From UMGS755 sp045652815 (GTDB taxonomy: Bacteria > Bacillota > Clostridia > UBA1381 > UBA9506), in contig JAZOLH010000004.1 in assembly GCA_045652815.1 (NCBI GenBank), positions 1-11,533 of the forward strand: 11,533 bases of DNA, in the 5' to 3' direction. A model generated the notes under the pieces. That model was not told where the DNA came from and ran no database searches. It saw only the letters and a program-made list of their open reading frames with translations. A program made the translations under genes and the position numbers. Of the stretch, positions 5,911 through 11,533 are shown one piece after another. Numbering within the stretch: position 1 is the stretch's first letter; each line of letters begins with the position of its first letter.

Positions 5911-6758
5911 TACGCTTCTACCTCCAGTTCTTTGATGTGTGCGTCCAGTTCAGCGATTGCCTGGTTGTACTGCTCTTCGTTAGGAGCAGAACCATGCCAG
6001 CCTGCCTGGTTTTCCATAAAGGAAACGCCTTTACCCTTAACGCTCTTCATGATGATAGCGGTGGGCTTATCTTTGGTTGCCTTTGCTTCGCAGATAGCAT
6101 CATAGAGTTTTTCGGGATCGTGTGCATCAGTTACGATAACGTGCCAGTTGAATGCTTTGAATTTTTCATCAATCGGCAGGGGATTCATAACCTTGGTGAT
6201 GTCACCGTCAATCTGCAGACCGTTAAAGTCAACAAATGCGGTTAAGTTGTCCAGTTTGTAGTGAGCAGCAAACATTGCAGCTTCCCAAACCTGACCTTCT
6301 TCCAATTCACCATCGCCCAGAACGGAGTAAACGCGATAGTCTTTGTTGTCCAGTTTAGCAGCCAGTGCCATACCGTTAGCGGCACAGATACCCTGACCTA
6401 AAGAACCGGTAGACATATCAACACCGGGAACACCCTTCATATCGGGATGACCCTGCAGATAACTGTCGATACGACGGAAGGTTGCACAATCAGCAACCGG
6501 GAAGAAACCTCTTTCTGCCAGCGCACCGTAAAGTGCGGGAGAGCAGTGACCTTTAGACAGAACGAATCTGTCTCTGTCCTCCATTTTAGGATTCTTCGGG
6601 TCAACATTCATAACCTCGAAGTACAGTACGGATAATACATCCGCAATGGATAATGAGCCGCCCGGATGACCGGATGCAGCATTGTAAACAGCCGTGAGCG
6701 CATTTTTACGGATTTTATCAGCCGTAATTTTCAGCTCGGTGACTCTTTTCTTATCCAC
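5910..6758 (-). CDS. Transketolase, N-terminal subunit
   Basis: The 282-residue protein is the thiamine-diphosphate-binding half of a split transketolase. It shows SGHPGGSLSIADVL (29-42, with His31), KGHCSPALYGAL (69-80), GSLGQGICAANGMALA (118-133) and the cofactor motif that starts GDGELEEGQVWEA (148-160) and ends at the Asn of FNG (178-180). KGKGVSFMEN and WHG (254-256) come later. The start is a GTG at 6758: the frame is closed upstream by TGA after five codons, and AAAGGGG lies nine bases before the GTG. It overlaps the C-terminal subunit gene by one base (TAATG), so equal production of the two subunits is expected. It follows the YitT-family gene by 27 bases on the same strand without a terminator, so it is probably cotranscribed with it. 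Confidence 0.94.
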   Translation of the reverse strand: MDKKRVTELKITADKIRKNALTAVYNAASGHPGGSLSIADVLSVLYFEVMNVDPKNPKMEDRDRFVLSKGHCSPALYGALAERGFFPVADCATFRRIDSYLQGHPDMKGVPGVDMSTGSLGQGICAANGMALAAKLDNKDYRVYSVLGDGELEEGQVWEAAMFAAHYKLDNLTAFVDFNGLQIDGDITKVMNPLPIDEKFKAFNWHVIVTDAHDPEKLYDAICEAKATKDKPTAIIMKSVKGKGVSFMENQAGWHGSAPNEEQYNQAIAELDAHIKELEVEA

Positions 6759-6785
6759 TAGCTTTCGCCCCTTTCATATTGTAAT

Positions 6786-7640
6786 TTAATTGATTGGATA
6801 ATTTTTAAAACCTTCGCCGACAATCTTGCGAGCGCCGGAAAAGATGATAAACGCATTTGCATCGTGCTGGTGCACGATGGTTTCCAGTTTGGCGATTTCC
6901 TGACGACGGATAACGCACATTAAAACCAAACTGTCTTGATTTTTGTACATCCCTTTGGCATAGAGCCCTGTGACACCGCGGGAAAGCCTGTCCATCACAG
7001 CTCCTGCAATGGCTTCTGCCCTGGGAGAAACAATATAAACAACCTTGGCAAAACTTGCGCCCTGCAAGGTCATATCAACCAGTGTACTGCACATATAAGC
7101 GGCAATGATGCCATAGAGGCAGGCCTCAACATTGCCGAAAATGGCGGCTGAGAGCAGGATGATGGAAGCATCAATCATGAGCACCCATTTACCTACGTCG
7201 ATAAAACGAAACAGTTTATAAAACAGTTGGGCAACAATATCAGTTCCGCCGCTTGTGGCACCATAGAGAAACATCAGCCCCATCCCAACGCCAACCAATC
7301 CGCCGCCGAAGCAAGCAGAGAGAATCAGGTTGTTTGTAATCTGGGGGAGCAGGGCTGTTATATCCGTCATAACGGAAAACAAAAGTGCACCCCAAAGGGA
7401 ACGGAGCAGAAAACTGCCACCTAAAAAACGGTAACCCAGTAAAAACAAAGGAATGTTGGCAAACAGCATAAACATACCGACAGGTGTACCGATTAAGCGG
7501 TGCAGAATAATGCCGATACCGGAAAGGCCGCCTGCCACCATATTGACAGGAGCCAAAAACAAGCCCACGCCTGAGGCGGCAACGGTTGCACTAACAGCTA
7601 TTATACCATAAATTTTCAAAATTCCCAATAGTTTTTTCAA
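6786..7640 (-). CDS. YitT family membrane protein (DUF161 plus DUF2179)
   Basis: The 284-residue protein has the YitT/YqfU architecture: about five or six hydrophobic helices over residues 8-195, then a cytoplasmic DUF2179 domain at about 220-278. The membrane part contains VNMVAGGLSGIGIIL (32-46) and GATSGGTDI (127-135), both characteristic. The soluble domain contains RGVTGLYAKGMY, VLMCVIRRQEIAKL and DANAFIIFSGARKIVGEGF. YitT proteins are widespread in Bacillota and their substrate is unknown, so no transport function is assigned. The start is a TTG at 7640. AGGAG at 7652-7648 is seven bases upstream, followed directly by MKKLLG and the first helix. That binding site lies in a hairpin, described separately. 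The gene sits between mrnC and the transketolase pair on the same strand. Confidence 0.92.
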   Translation of the reverse strand: MKKLLGILKIYGIIAVSATVAASGVGLFLAPVNMVAGGLSGIGIILHRLIGTPVGMFMLFANIPLFLLGYRFLGGSFLLRSLWGALLFSVMTDITALLPQITNNLILSACFGGGLVGVGMGLMFLYGATSGGTDIVAQLFYKLFRFIDVGKWVLMIDASIILLSAAIFGNVEACLYGIIAAYMCSTLVDMTLQGASFAKVVYIVSPRAEAIAGAVMDRLSRGVTGLYAKGMYKNQDSLVLMCVIRRQEIAKLETIVHQHDANAFIIFSGARKIVGEGFKNYPIN

Positions 7641-7682
7641 AAAATCACTCCTAATCTAAAAGATATGTAAGGGAGTGATTTT
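7641..7682 (-). promoter_or_regulatory. Hairpin covering the ribosome binding site of the YitT gene
   Basis: On the transcribed strand, AAAATCACTCC (7682-7672) can pair over 11 bases without mismatch with GGAGTGATTTT (7651-7641). The second arm contains GGAG of the ribosome binding site and ends directly before the TTG start. The 20-base loop has a small inner stem, ATCT-TTT-AGAT. A short T run continues into the start codon, so the structure also resembles an intrinsic terminator for mrnC. It could damp transcription into yitT and the transketolase genes, hide the yitT binding site, or both. Confidence 0.65.
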
Positions 7683-7689
7683 CTGCATT

Positions 7690-8106
7690 TTACAGAATCG
7701 AGTCTGCCAAAACAGAATAACTCATTTCCATCAGTTCATAGAGCCTGTCCTTTTCGCCGATTAAGAAAAGGTAACCCATCAGGGTTTCAAAGCCCGTTGC
7801 GGCACGGTATTCGGTTACATCCGCATTCTTGGGCACAGAGCCGGAATGAGCATTGCGACCACGCTTAAACACCGCCTCTTCCTCGGGGGAAAGATGGGGG
7901 AGCAGGGCGAGCATGGCTTTGCTTTGGGCAGATGCCTTAACAAAAGCCACGGCCTTTTTATGTAACTTATTGGCAGAGGTGTTAGCTAAAAGCAACACCT
8001 TTGTTCTGATAAACTCTTCATACACGGCGTCACCTACAAAGGCAAGAGCCAAAGGGGAGTAGGTATCTGCCTGCTTTCTGTCGAGGGTGGTAAAAAACTG
8101 TTCCAT
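7690..8106 (-). CDS. mrnC: Mini-ribonuclease III
   Basis: The 138-residue protein is a dimeric RNase III catalytic domain without a double-stranded RNA-binding domain, and it matures the ends of 23S rRNA in Bacillota. LALAFVGDAVYE (19-30) carries the metal-binding Asp26, and RGRNAHSGSVPKNADVTEYRAATG (82-105) followed by FETLMGYLFL (106-115) carries the second acidic site, Glu107. Length is normal. ATG 8106 is only four bases after the cysS stop. The upstream sequence (AAGTAAG) is a weak binding site, so translation probably depends on ribosomes finishing cysS. The cysS-mrnC adjacency is conserved in Bacillota and supports the call. The rlmB gene that often follows is replaced here by the YitT gene. 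Confidence 0.95.
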   Translation of the reverse strand: MEQFFTTLDRKQADTYSPLALAFVGDAVYEEFIRTKVLLLANTSANKLHKKAVAFVKASAQSKAMLALLPHLSPEEEAVFKRGRNAHSGSVPKNADVTEYRAATGFETLMGYLFLIGEKDRLYELMEMSYSVLADSIL

Positions 8107-8110
8107 GGGC

Positions 8111-9514
8111 TTACTTTTTGATGATGTTGAGTTTCATGCCCTGACGGGTATCTAAAACTTCAACGCCCATTTCTTTCAGTTCGTCACGGAGCTGGTCAGA
8201 CAGTGCCCAGTCTTTGTTTGCTCTTGCTTCTTTACGTTTTTCCAGCAGTGCCTTGATTTCGTCGGTCAGACTATCTTCCTGCTGTTTGTAGAGAATGCCG
8301 AGAACGGTGCCCAGCTCTTTAAACTTGGTAGCCGCCGCTTCGATGAGTGCGGGCGCACTTTCAGCGGTGATGCTGGAGTTTAAGAAACGAGCCATATCAA
8401 ACAGTGCGGCAATGGCATCGGCGGTATTTAAGTCGTCATCCATTGCTTCGCAGAATTGTGCTTTAAATTCGTCAAGTTTTGCCATAATGGCTTCTTCTTC
8501 GGGTGTGATGGCTTTCTTCTGCGCTTTTGCCTGCAAGAATTCTAAGTTATAAAGGCAGGTGTAAAGACGCTCGAGGCCGGATTCTGCCTGATGCAGCAGT
8601 TCATCGGAGAAGTTGATGGCGCTACGATAGTGTGCGCTCAGCATAAAGAAACGAATCACTTCGTAGTCATATTTTGCGGCAACATCACGAACGGTAAAGA
8701 AGTTACCTTTGGATTTTGCCATTTTTTCATTGTTAACGTTAATGTAACCGTTATGCATCCAGTAACGTGCGAAGGGTTTGCCTGTTGCACATTCGCTCTG
8801 GGCGATTTCATTTTCGTGGTGGGGGAAAATCAGGTCCTGACCACCGGAATGAATGTCGATGGTTTCGCCTAAATAGCGGTTAACCATAGCGGAACATTCA
8901 ATATGCCAGCCGGGGCGACCTTCACCCCAAGGGCTCTGCCAAGCGGGTTCGCCCTCTTTTTTATTTTTCCACAGCGCAAAGTCCATGGGATTTTTCTTTC
9001 GCTCGTCAACGCCGATTCTGGCGCCTGCAGCTAAATCTTCCAGGGGCTGACCGGAGAGTTTACCGTATTCGGCAAATTTTGCAGTTTCAAAGTAAACATC
9101 GCCTTCTGCTTCGTAAGCATAGCCTTTTTCAATTAAGGATTCGATGGTTTTGATGATGGCATCAATGTTATCGGTTGCACGGGGATGCACGGTGGCTTCA
9201 CGGATGGAAAGACCCTGCGCATCTTTAAAGTATTCATCGATAAAACGGTCTGCCAGTTCACGAACGGTAACACCCTGTTCGTTGGCGTTTTTAATCATTT
9301 TATCGTCGATATCGGTAAAGTTCTGTACAAACTTAACATCGTAGCCGCAGAATTCAAAATAGCGGCGCAGAGTATCGAAAATAATGAAGGGGCGTGCGTT
9401 ACCAATGTGGAAAAAGTTATACACGGTAGGACCGCAGGAATACATTTTAACTTCACCGGGCACCAGAGGCACGAACTCTTCTTTTTTGCGGGTCATTGTA
9501 TTATAAATCTTCAT
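8111..9514 (-). CDS. cysS: Cysteine-tRNA ligase
   Basis: The 467-residue class I synthetase is full length. It charges tRNA-Cys with cysteine in the cytoplasm. YSCGPTVYNFFHIGNARPF (25-43) holds the first zinc ligand Cys27 and the HIGH-type motif HIGN (36-39). PGWHIECSAM (201-210) has Cys207 and SGGQDLIFPHHENEIAQSE (223-241) has His232 and Glu236, which complete the zinc site that selects cysteine. KMAKSKGNFF (264-273) is the KMSKS loop with Ala in place of the first Ser. The C-terminal block RANKDWALSDQLRDEL (431-446) ends in the usual GVEVLDTRQG. ATG 9514 has AAGGAAG upstream. It lies 24 bases after cysE and 4 bases before mrnC, in the classic cysE-cysS-mrnC order. Confidence 0.98.
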   Translation of the reverse strand: MKIYNTMTRKKEEFVPLVPGEVKMYSCGPTVYNFFHIGNARPFIIFDTLRRYFEFCGYDVKFVQNFTDIDDKMIKNANEQGVTVRELADRFIDEYFKDAQGLSIREATVHPRATDNIDAIIKTIESLIEKGYAYEAEGDVYFETAKFAEYGKLSGQPLEDLAAGARIGVDERKKNPMDFALWKNKKEGEPAWQSPWGEGRPGWHIECSAMVNRYLGETIDIHSGGQDLIFPHHENEIAQSECATGKPFARYWMHNGYINVNNEKMAKSKGNFFTVRDVAAKYDYEVIRFFMLSAHYRSAINFSDELLHQAESGLERLYTCLYNLEFLQAKAQKKAITPEEEAIMAKLDEFKAQFCEAMDDDLNTADAIAALFDMARFLNSSITAESAPALIEAAATKFKELGTVLGILYKQQEDSLTDEIKALLEKRKEARANKDWALSDQLRDELKEMGVEVLDTRQGMKLNIIKK

Positions 9515-9538
9515 ATTGCATCTTCCTTTTTGCTAAGA

Positions 9539-10183
9539 TTATTCGCTTTTGTTTTCTTCACGGAGTTTCTTTTCCAGTTTATCCAAACGCGCCTGCAGGC
9601 GACACAGTTCCTGTGACACAGGGTCGGGAATATGAATCTGGTCAAGGTCAGTATCCGTTACGCGTTTATCGTTGATTTTAACGATACGGGCGGGAACGCC
9701 GACACAGGTTGAGTTATCGGGCACTTCGCTGAGTACCACAGCACCTGCGGCCGTTTTAGTGTTACTGCCAACTCTGAAGGGTCCTAAAATTTTAGCACCG
9801 CTGCCCACCATAACGTTATCGCCTAAAGTGGGGTGACGTTTGCCGGACTCTTTACCGGTACCGCCCAAGGTAACACCCTGATAGAGGGTACAGTTATCAC
9901 CGATTTCAGTGGTTTCGCCAATGACAACCCCCATACCGTGGTCGATAAAGAGGCCCTTGCCGATGGTTGCACCGGGGTGAATTTCAATACCGGTACAAAA
10001 GCGGTTTGCCTGAGAAATAAAACGGGCAAAGCCGAACATACGGTGTTTATAAAACCAATGTGCAACGCGATGCCAACAGACAGCATGAAATCCCGAATAC
10101 ATGAAGAAAACCTCTAAGGCACTTCGTGCAGCCGGGTCACGGTCGCGAATGGCACTGATTTCGTTTTTTATGTAGCGTAGCAC
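9539..10183 (-). CDS. cysE: Serine O-acetyltransferase
   Basis: The 214-residue enzyme is of the short EpsC/CysE type. It transfers acetyl from acetyl-CoA to serine, giving O-acetylserine, the carbon skeleton for cysteine. An N-terminal helical part (1-62, with DPAARSALEVFFMYSGFHA) is followed by a left-handed beta helix of hexapeptide repeats (about 66-168). The active-site histidines are His82 in IDHGMGVVIGE and His117 in GKRHPTLGD. The C-terminus (190-214) is a charged helix (RLQARLDKLEKKLREENKSE). The start is GTG 10183: GGAGG at 10197-10193 is nine bases upstream. Its own promoter lies directly upstream, and cysS follows, linking cysteine synthesis to cysteine charging of tRNA. No T-box leader is present, although cysteine genes in Bacillota often have one. 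Confidence 0.96.
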   Translation of the reverse strand: MLRYIKNEISAIRDRDPAARSALEVFFMYSGFHAVCWHRVAHWFYKHRMFGFARFISQANRFCTGIEIHPGATIGKGLFIDHGMGVVIGETTEIGDNCTLYQGVTLGGTGKESGKRHPTLGDNVMVGSGAKILGPFRVGSNTKTAAGAVVLSEVPDNSTCVGVPARIVKINDKRVTDTDLDQIHIPDPVSQELCRLQARLDKLEKKLREENKSE

Positions 10184-10208
10184 AGGCTTTTACCTCCATT
10201 TGAAACTC

Positions 10209-10231
10209 TATGGCTTCAAAAAATAGCCATA
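10209..10231 (-). other. Small hairpin in the cysE leader
   Basis: TATGGCT (10209-10215) and AGCCATA (10225-10231) pair over seven bases around a nine-base loop. In the RNA it lies at the very 5' end of the cysE leader, just upstream of the GGAGG binding site. It could act as a stabilising 5' stem. A T-rich loop rather than a T tail argues against a terminator. Confidence 0.45.
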
Positions 10232-10239
10232 TATAATAT

Positions 10240-10268
10240 ATTATAACAAATTATATAGTAAATAGCAA
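10240..10268 (-). promoter_or_regulatory. Sigma-A promoter for cysE-cysS-mrnC
   Basis: On the - strand, TTGCTA (10268-10263) and a perfect TATAAT (10245-10240) are 17 bases apart. Transcription should start near 10233, which leaves a leader of about 50 bases before the cysE GTG. The -35 box lies just after the ispF stop, so this promoter adds to any readthrough from ispD-ispF. Confidence 0.75.
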
Positions 10269-10271
10269 GAC

Positions 10272-10754
10272 CTAAGACAATTTTTTAAGCATACAAACCG
10301 CGTGGCAACTCATACCTTCCAAGCGACCTTCAAAGCCCATTTTTTCTGTGGTTGTAGCCTTAATGGAAACAGCGGAGAGAGGGACGGATAAGGCGCTTGC
10401 GATTCGTTCTCTCATAGCGGGAATAAAAGGCGCCAGTTTGGGTGCCTGAGCCAGGAGTGTAATATCTGCATTCGAGAGAGAGTAACCCTCTTTTTGAATC
10501 AGGGCGTTAACGCGTTCTAAAAGTTTAATGCTGTCTGCACCGCGATAGGCCTCGTCGGTATCGGGAAAGTGTTTGCCGATGTCACCCAATGCCAGCGCAC
10601 CCAGCATAGCATCCATCAATGCGTGAGTCAGCACATCTGCATCGGAATGGCCCAGCAGACCTTTTTCGTAAGGCACTGTTACGCCACCTAAAATCAGGGC
10701 TCTGTTTTCGGCAAAACGGTGTGCATCATAGCCGTGTCCAATTCGAAAATCCAT
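10272..10754 (-). CDS. ispF: 2-C-methyl-D-erythritol 2,4-cyclodiphosphate synthase
   Basis: The 160-residue enzyme catalyses the fifth step of the MEP isoprenoid pathway, closing 4-diphosphocytidyl-methylerythritol 2-phosphate to the cyclodiphosphate with release of CMP. RIGHGYDAHRF (4-14) carries zinc ligands Asp10 and His12. GLLGHSDADVLTHALMDAML (32-51) carries the third ligand His44, and IKATTTEKMGFEGRLEGM (131-148) forms the cytidine and substrate loop. Two consecutive ATG codons are possible starts. The first (10757) overlaps the ispD stop as TAATG, with four bases to GGAGG. The second (10754) has seven bases to GGAGG and gives the usual family N-terminus, so I prefer it. Either way translation is coupled to ispD. 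The gene ends just before the cysE promoter, with no terminator between. Confidence 0.97.
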   Translation of the reverse strand: MDFRIGHGYDAHRFAENRALILGGVTVPYEKGLLGHSDADVLTHALMDAMLGALALGDIGKHFPDTDEAYRGADSIKLLERVNALIQKEGYSLSNADITLLAQAPKLAPFIPAMRERIASALSVPLSAVSIKATTTEKMGFEGRLEGMSCHAVCMLKKLS

Positions 10755-10756
10755 CA

Positions 10757-11470
10757 TTATGCCTCCTTTGTATCTAAAAAGAGTTCAGCCAAGGGTAAAT
10801 CCTCAGGCGTGGTAATTTTAATGTTTTTGTAGTCACCATCGGTGATTTTAACGGAAACGCCCAGTCGTTCCACCAAGAAACAATCGTCGGTAGCAATCAC
10901 GCCTGCCGCCTTTGCATCTTCGTGGGCACGGATGATGAGATCGGGCTCAAAACCCTGTGGTGTCTGAATTTCAAAAAGGTGACTTCTGTCGGGTGTGTCG
11001 ATAATAAAACCTTGTTCGTCAGCCACTTTCAAGGTGTTTTTGCATCCAACGCCCGTTGCGGCGGCACGGTTTTCCAAAACACCGTCAATAACGCCTAAAA
11101 TCACGTTTTCCGTAATCAGAGGACGTGCTGCATCGTGAATCAAAACCACATCGGCATTGGGAGAGACCTCAGCCAGTCCGTTGCGCACAGAATCCTGACG
11201 GATTTCGCCGCCTTTGGTGATGGTTTTGAGTTTTGTGATGCCAAAATCACGGGCAATGTCACTACAGCCCAGCATATCACATTCAGCGGCAACGATGATG
11301 ATTTCGGAAATGGCAGGGCAGTTTTCAAAGGCCAGAAGCGTGTGCGCCAAAACGGGTTTGCCGCCAAATTCCAAAAAGATTTTATTCACATCGGCACCCA
11401 TGCGGGAGCCACGACCGCCGGCTGCAATAATGCAGCTGACAAAGGGTTTTGTTTCGGTTTTTCGTTTCAT
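10757..11470 (-). CDS. ispD: 2-C-methyl-D-erythritol 4-phosphate cytidylyltransferase
   Basis: The 237-residue enzyme performs the third step of the MEP pathway, joining methylerythritol phosphate and CTP. The nucleotide-binding loop is IIAAGGRGSRMGADVNKIF (14-32), with Arg23 and Lys30 in the catalytic positions. LIHDAARPLI (110-119) and PDRSHLFEIQTPQGF (160-174, with Arg162) follow. ATDDCFLVERLG (193-204) and YKNIKITTPEDL (214-225, with Lys218) complete the substrate site. ATG 11470 is preceded by GAGG eight bases away, and that GAGG overlaps the stop of the upstream gene. ispF follows with a one-base overlap. Having both genes shows that the organism makes isoprenoid precursors by the MEP route. 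Confidence 0.97.
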   Translation of the reverse strand: MKRKTETKPFVSCIIAAGGRGSRMGADVNKIFLEFGGKPVLAHTLLAFENCPAISEIIIVAAECDMLGCSDIARDFGITKLKTITKGGEIRQDSVRNGLAEVSPNADVVLIHDAARPLITENVILGVIDGVLENRAAATGVGCKNTLKVADEQGFIIDTPDRSHLFEIQTPQGFEPDLIIRAHEDAKAAGVIATDDCFLVERLGVSVKITDGDYKNIKITTPEDLPLAELFLDTKEA

Positions 11471-11480
11471 AAAACCAACC

Positions 11481-11533
11481 TCATTTTTTTGATTTATCCA
11501 ATTCGCGTTTTAAATACTGTCCTGTGTAGGATT
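11481..11533 (-). CDS. uvrA: 3' end of a gene that looks like uvrA (excinuclease ABC subunit A)
   Basis: Only the last codons fall in the window. Read on the - strand from 11531, the frame gives SYTGQYLKRELDKSKK and a TGA at 11483-11481. The string S-Y-T-G-(Q/R)-Y-L-K is the well-known tail of UvrA, the DNA-damage-recognition ATPase of nucleotide excision repair, just after its last ATPase motifs. The stop codon overlaps the ribosome binding site of ispD and lies ten bases before its ATG, so the genes are probably cotranscribed. Sixteen residues are few, so the call rests on that one motif. Confidence 0.65.
   Translation of the reverse strand, partial: SYTGQYLKRELDKSKK

Noticed and set aside
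4972..6758. Split 1-deoxyxylulose-5-phosphate synthase instead of transketolase
   Set aside because: This was tempting because ispD and ispF are nearby, but both halves follow the motif order of the split-transketolase family, and DXS is normally one chain.
9185..9616. 143-codon + strand frame across the cysS start and cysE end
   Set aside because: It is antisense to two conserved genes and has no recognisable domain.
10184..10271. T-box or riboswitch ahead of cysE
   Set aside because: The gap is 88 bases, much of it promoter. No T-box sequence or complex fold is present.
1..11533. CRISPR arrays, tRNA or rRNA genes, complete transposase genes, toxin-antitoxin pairs
   Set aside because: I looked for these on both strands and saw no regularly spaced repeats, tRNA-like fold or matching protein motifs.

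Overview
The window looks like a chromosomal segment of a Gram-positive anaerobe of the Clostridia (Bacillota). The evidence is the strong purine-rich ribosome binding sites (AGGAGG type), TTG and GTG starts, sigma-A type promoters (TTGACA-N17-TATACT, TTGCTA-N17-TATAAT), a transketolase split into two genes, Mini-ribonuclease III, a YitT-family membrane protein, and the gene order ispD-ispF-cysE-cysS-mrnC, a thinned version of the well-known Bacillus/Clostridia cluster. The genus cannot be told from the sequence alone. Most of it is ordinary housekeeping DNA. The two AT-rich parts (about 1-800 and 4200-4970) are the accessory-looking ones.

Layout: all genes from 1 to 4921 are on the + strand and all genes from 4972 to 11533 are on the - strand, so the halves converge on a shared bidirectional terminator at 4928-4959. 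The + half starts with the 3' part of a GrpB-family gene. Next is a 312-base non-coding stretch holding a candidate small mobile or repeat element (548-791) with 11-bp terminal inverted repeats. Then come a HAD-IIA sugar-phosphatase-like gene, a good promoter, and a likely operon rsmE - small four-helix membrane protein - glyA that ends in a strong terminator. A single AT-rich gene with its own extended -10 promoter follows. It encodes a secreted, membrane-anchored protein of unknown function whose C-terminal motif resembles a conserved motif of sodium-pumping decarboxylase beta subunits.

The - half, read in transcription order, starts with the last 16 codons of a gene that looks like uvrA. 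Then come ispD and ispF (isoprenoid MEP pathway, TAATG-coupled) and a new promoter. After it come cysE and cysS (cysteine precursor synthesis and cysteine charging of tRNA) and mrnC (23S rRNA maturation). A hairpin then buries the ribosome binding site of the next gene, a YitT-family membrane protein, and the split transketolase pair follows (non-oxidative pentose phosphate pathway, also TAATG-coupled). The gltX and rlmB genes that often sit in this cluster in relatives are absent here.

No tRNA, rRNA, CRISPR array or complete transposase gene was seen. The most unusual items are the C-terminal motif-plus-anchor of the protein at 4301-4921, the inverted-repeat element at 548-791 with its internal palindromes, and the hairpin over the yitT start.
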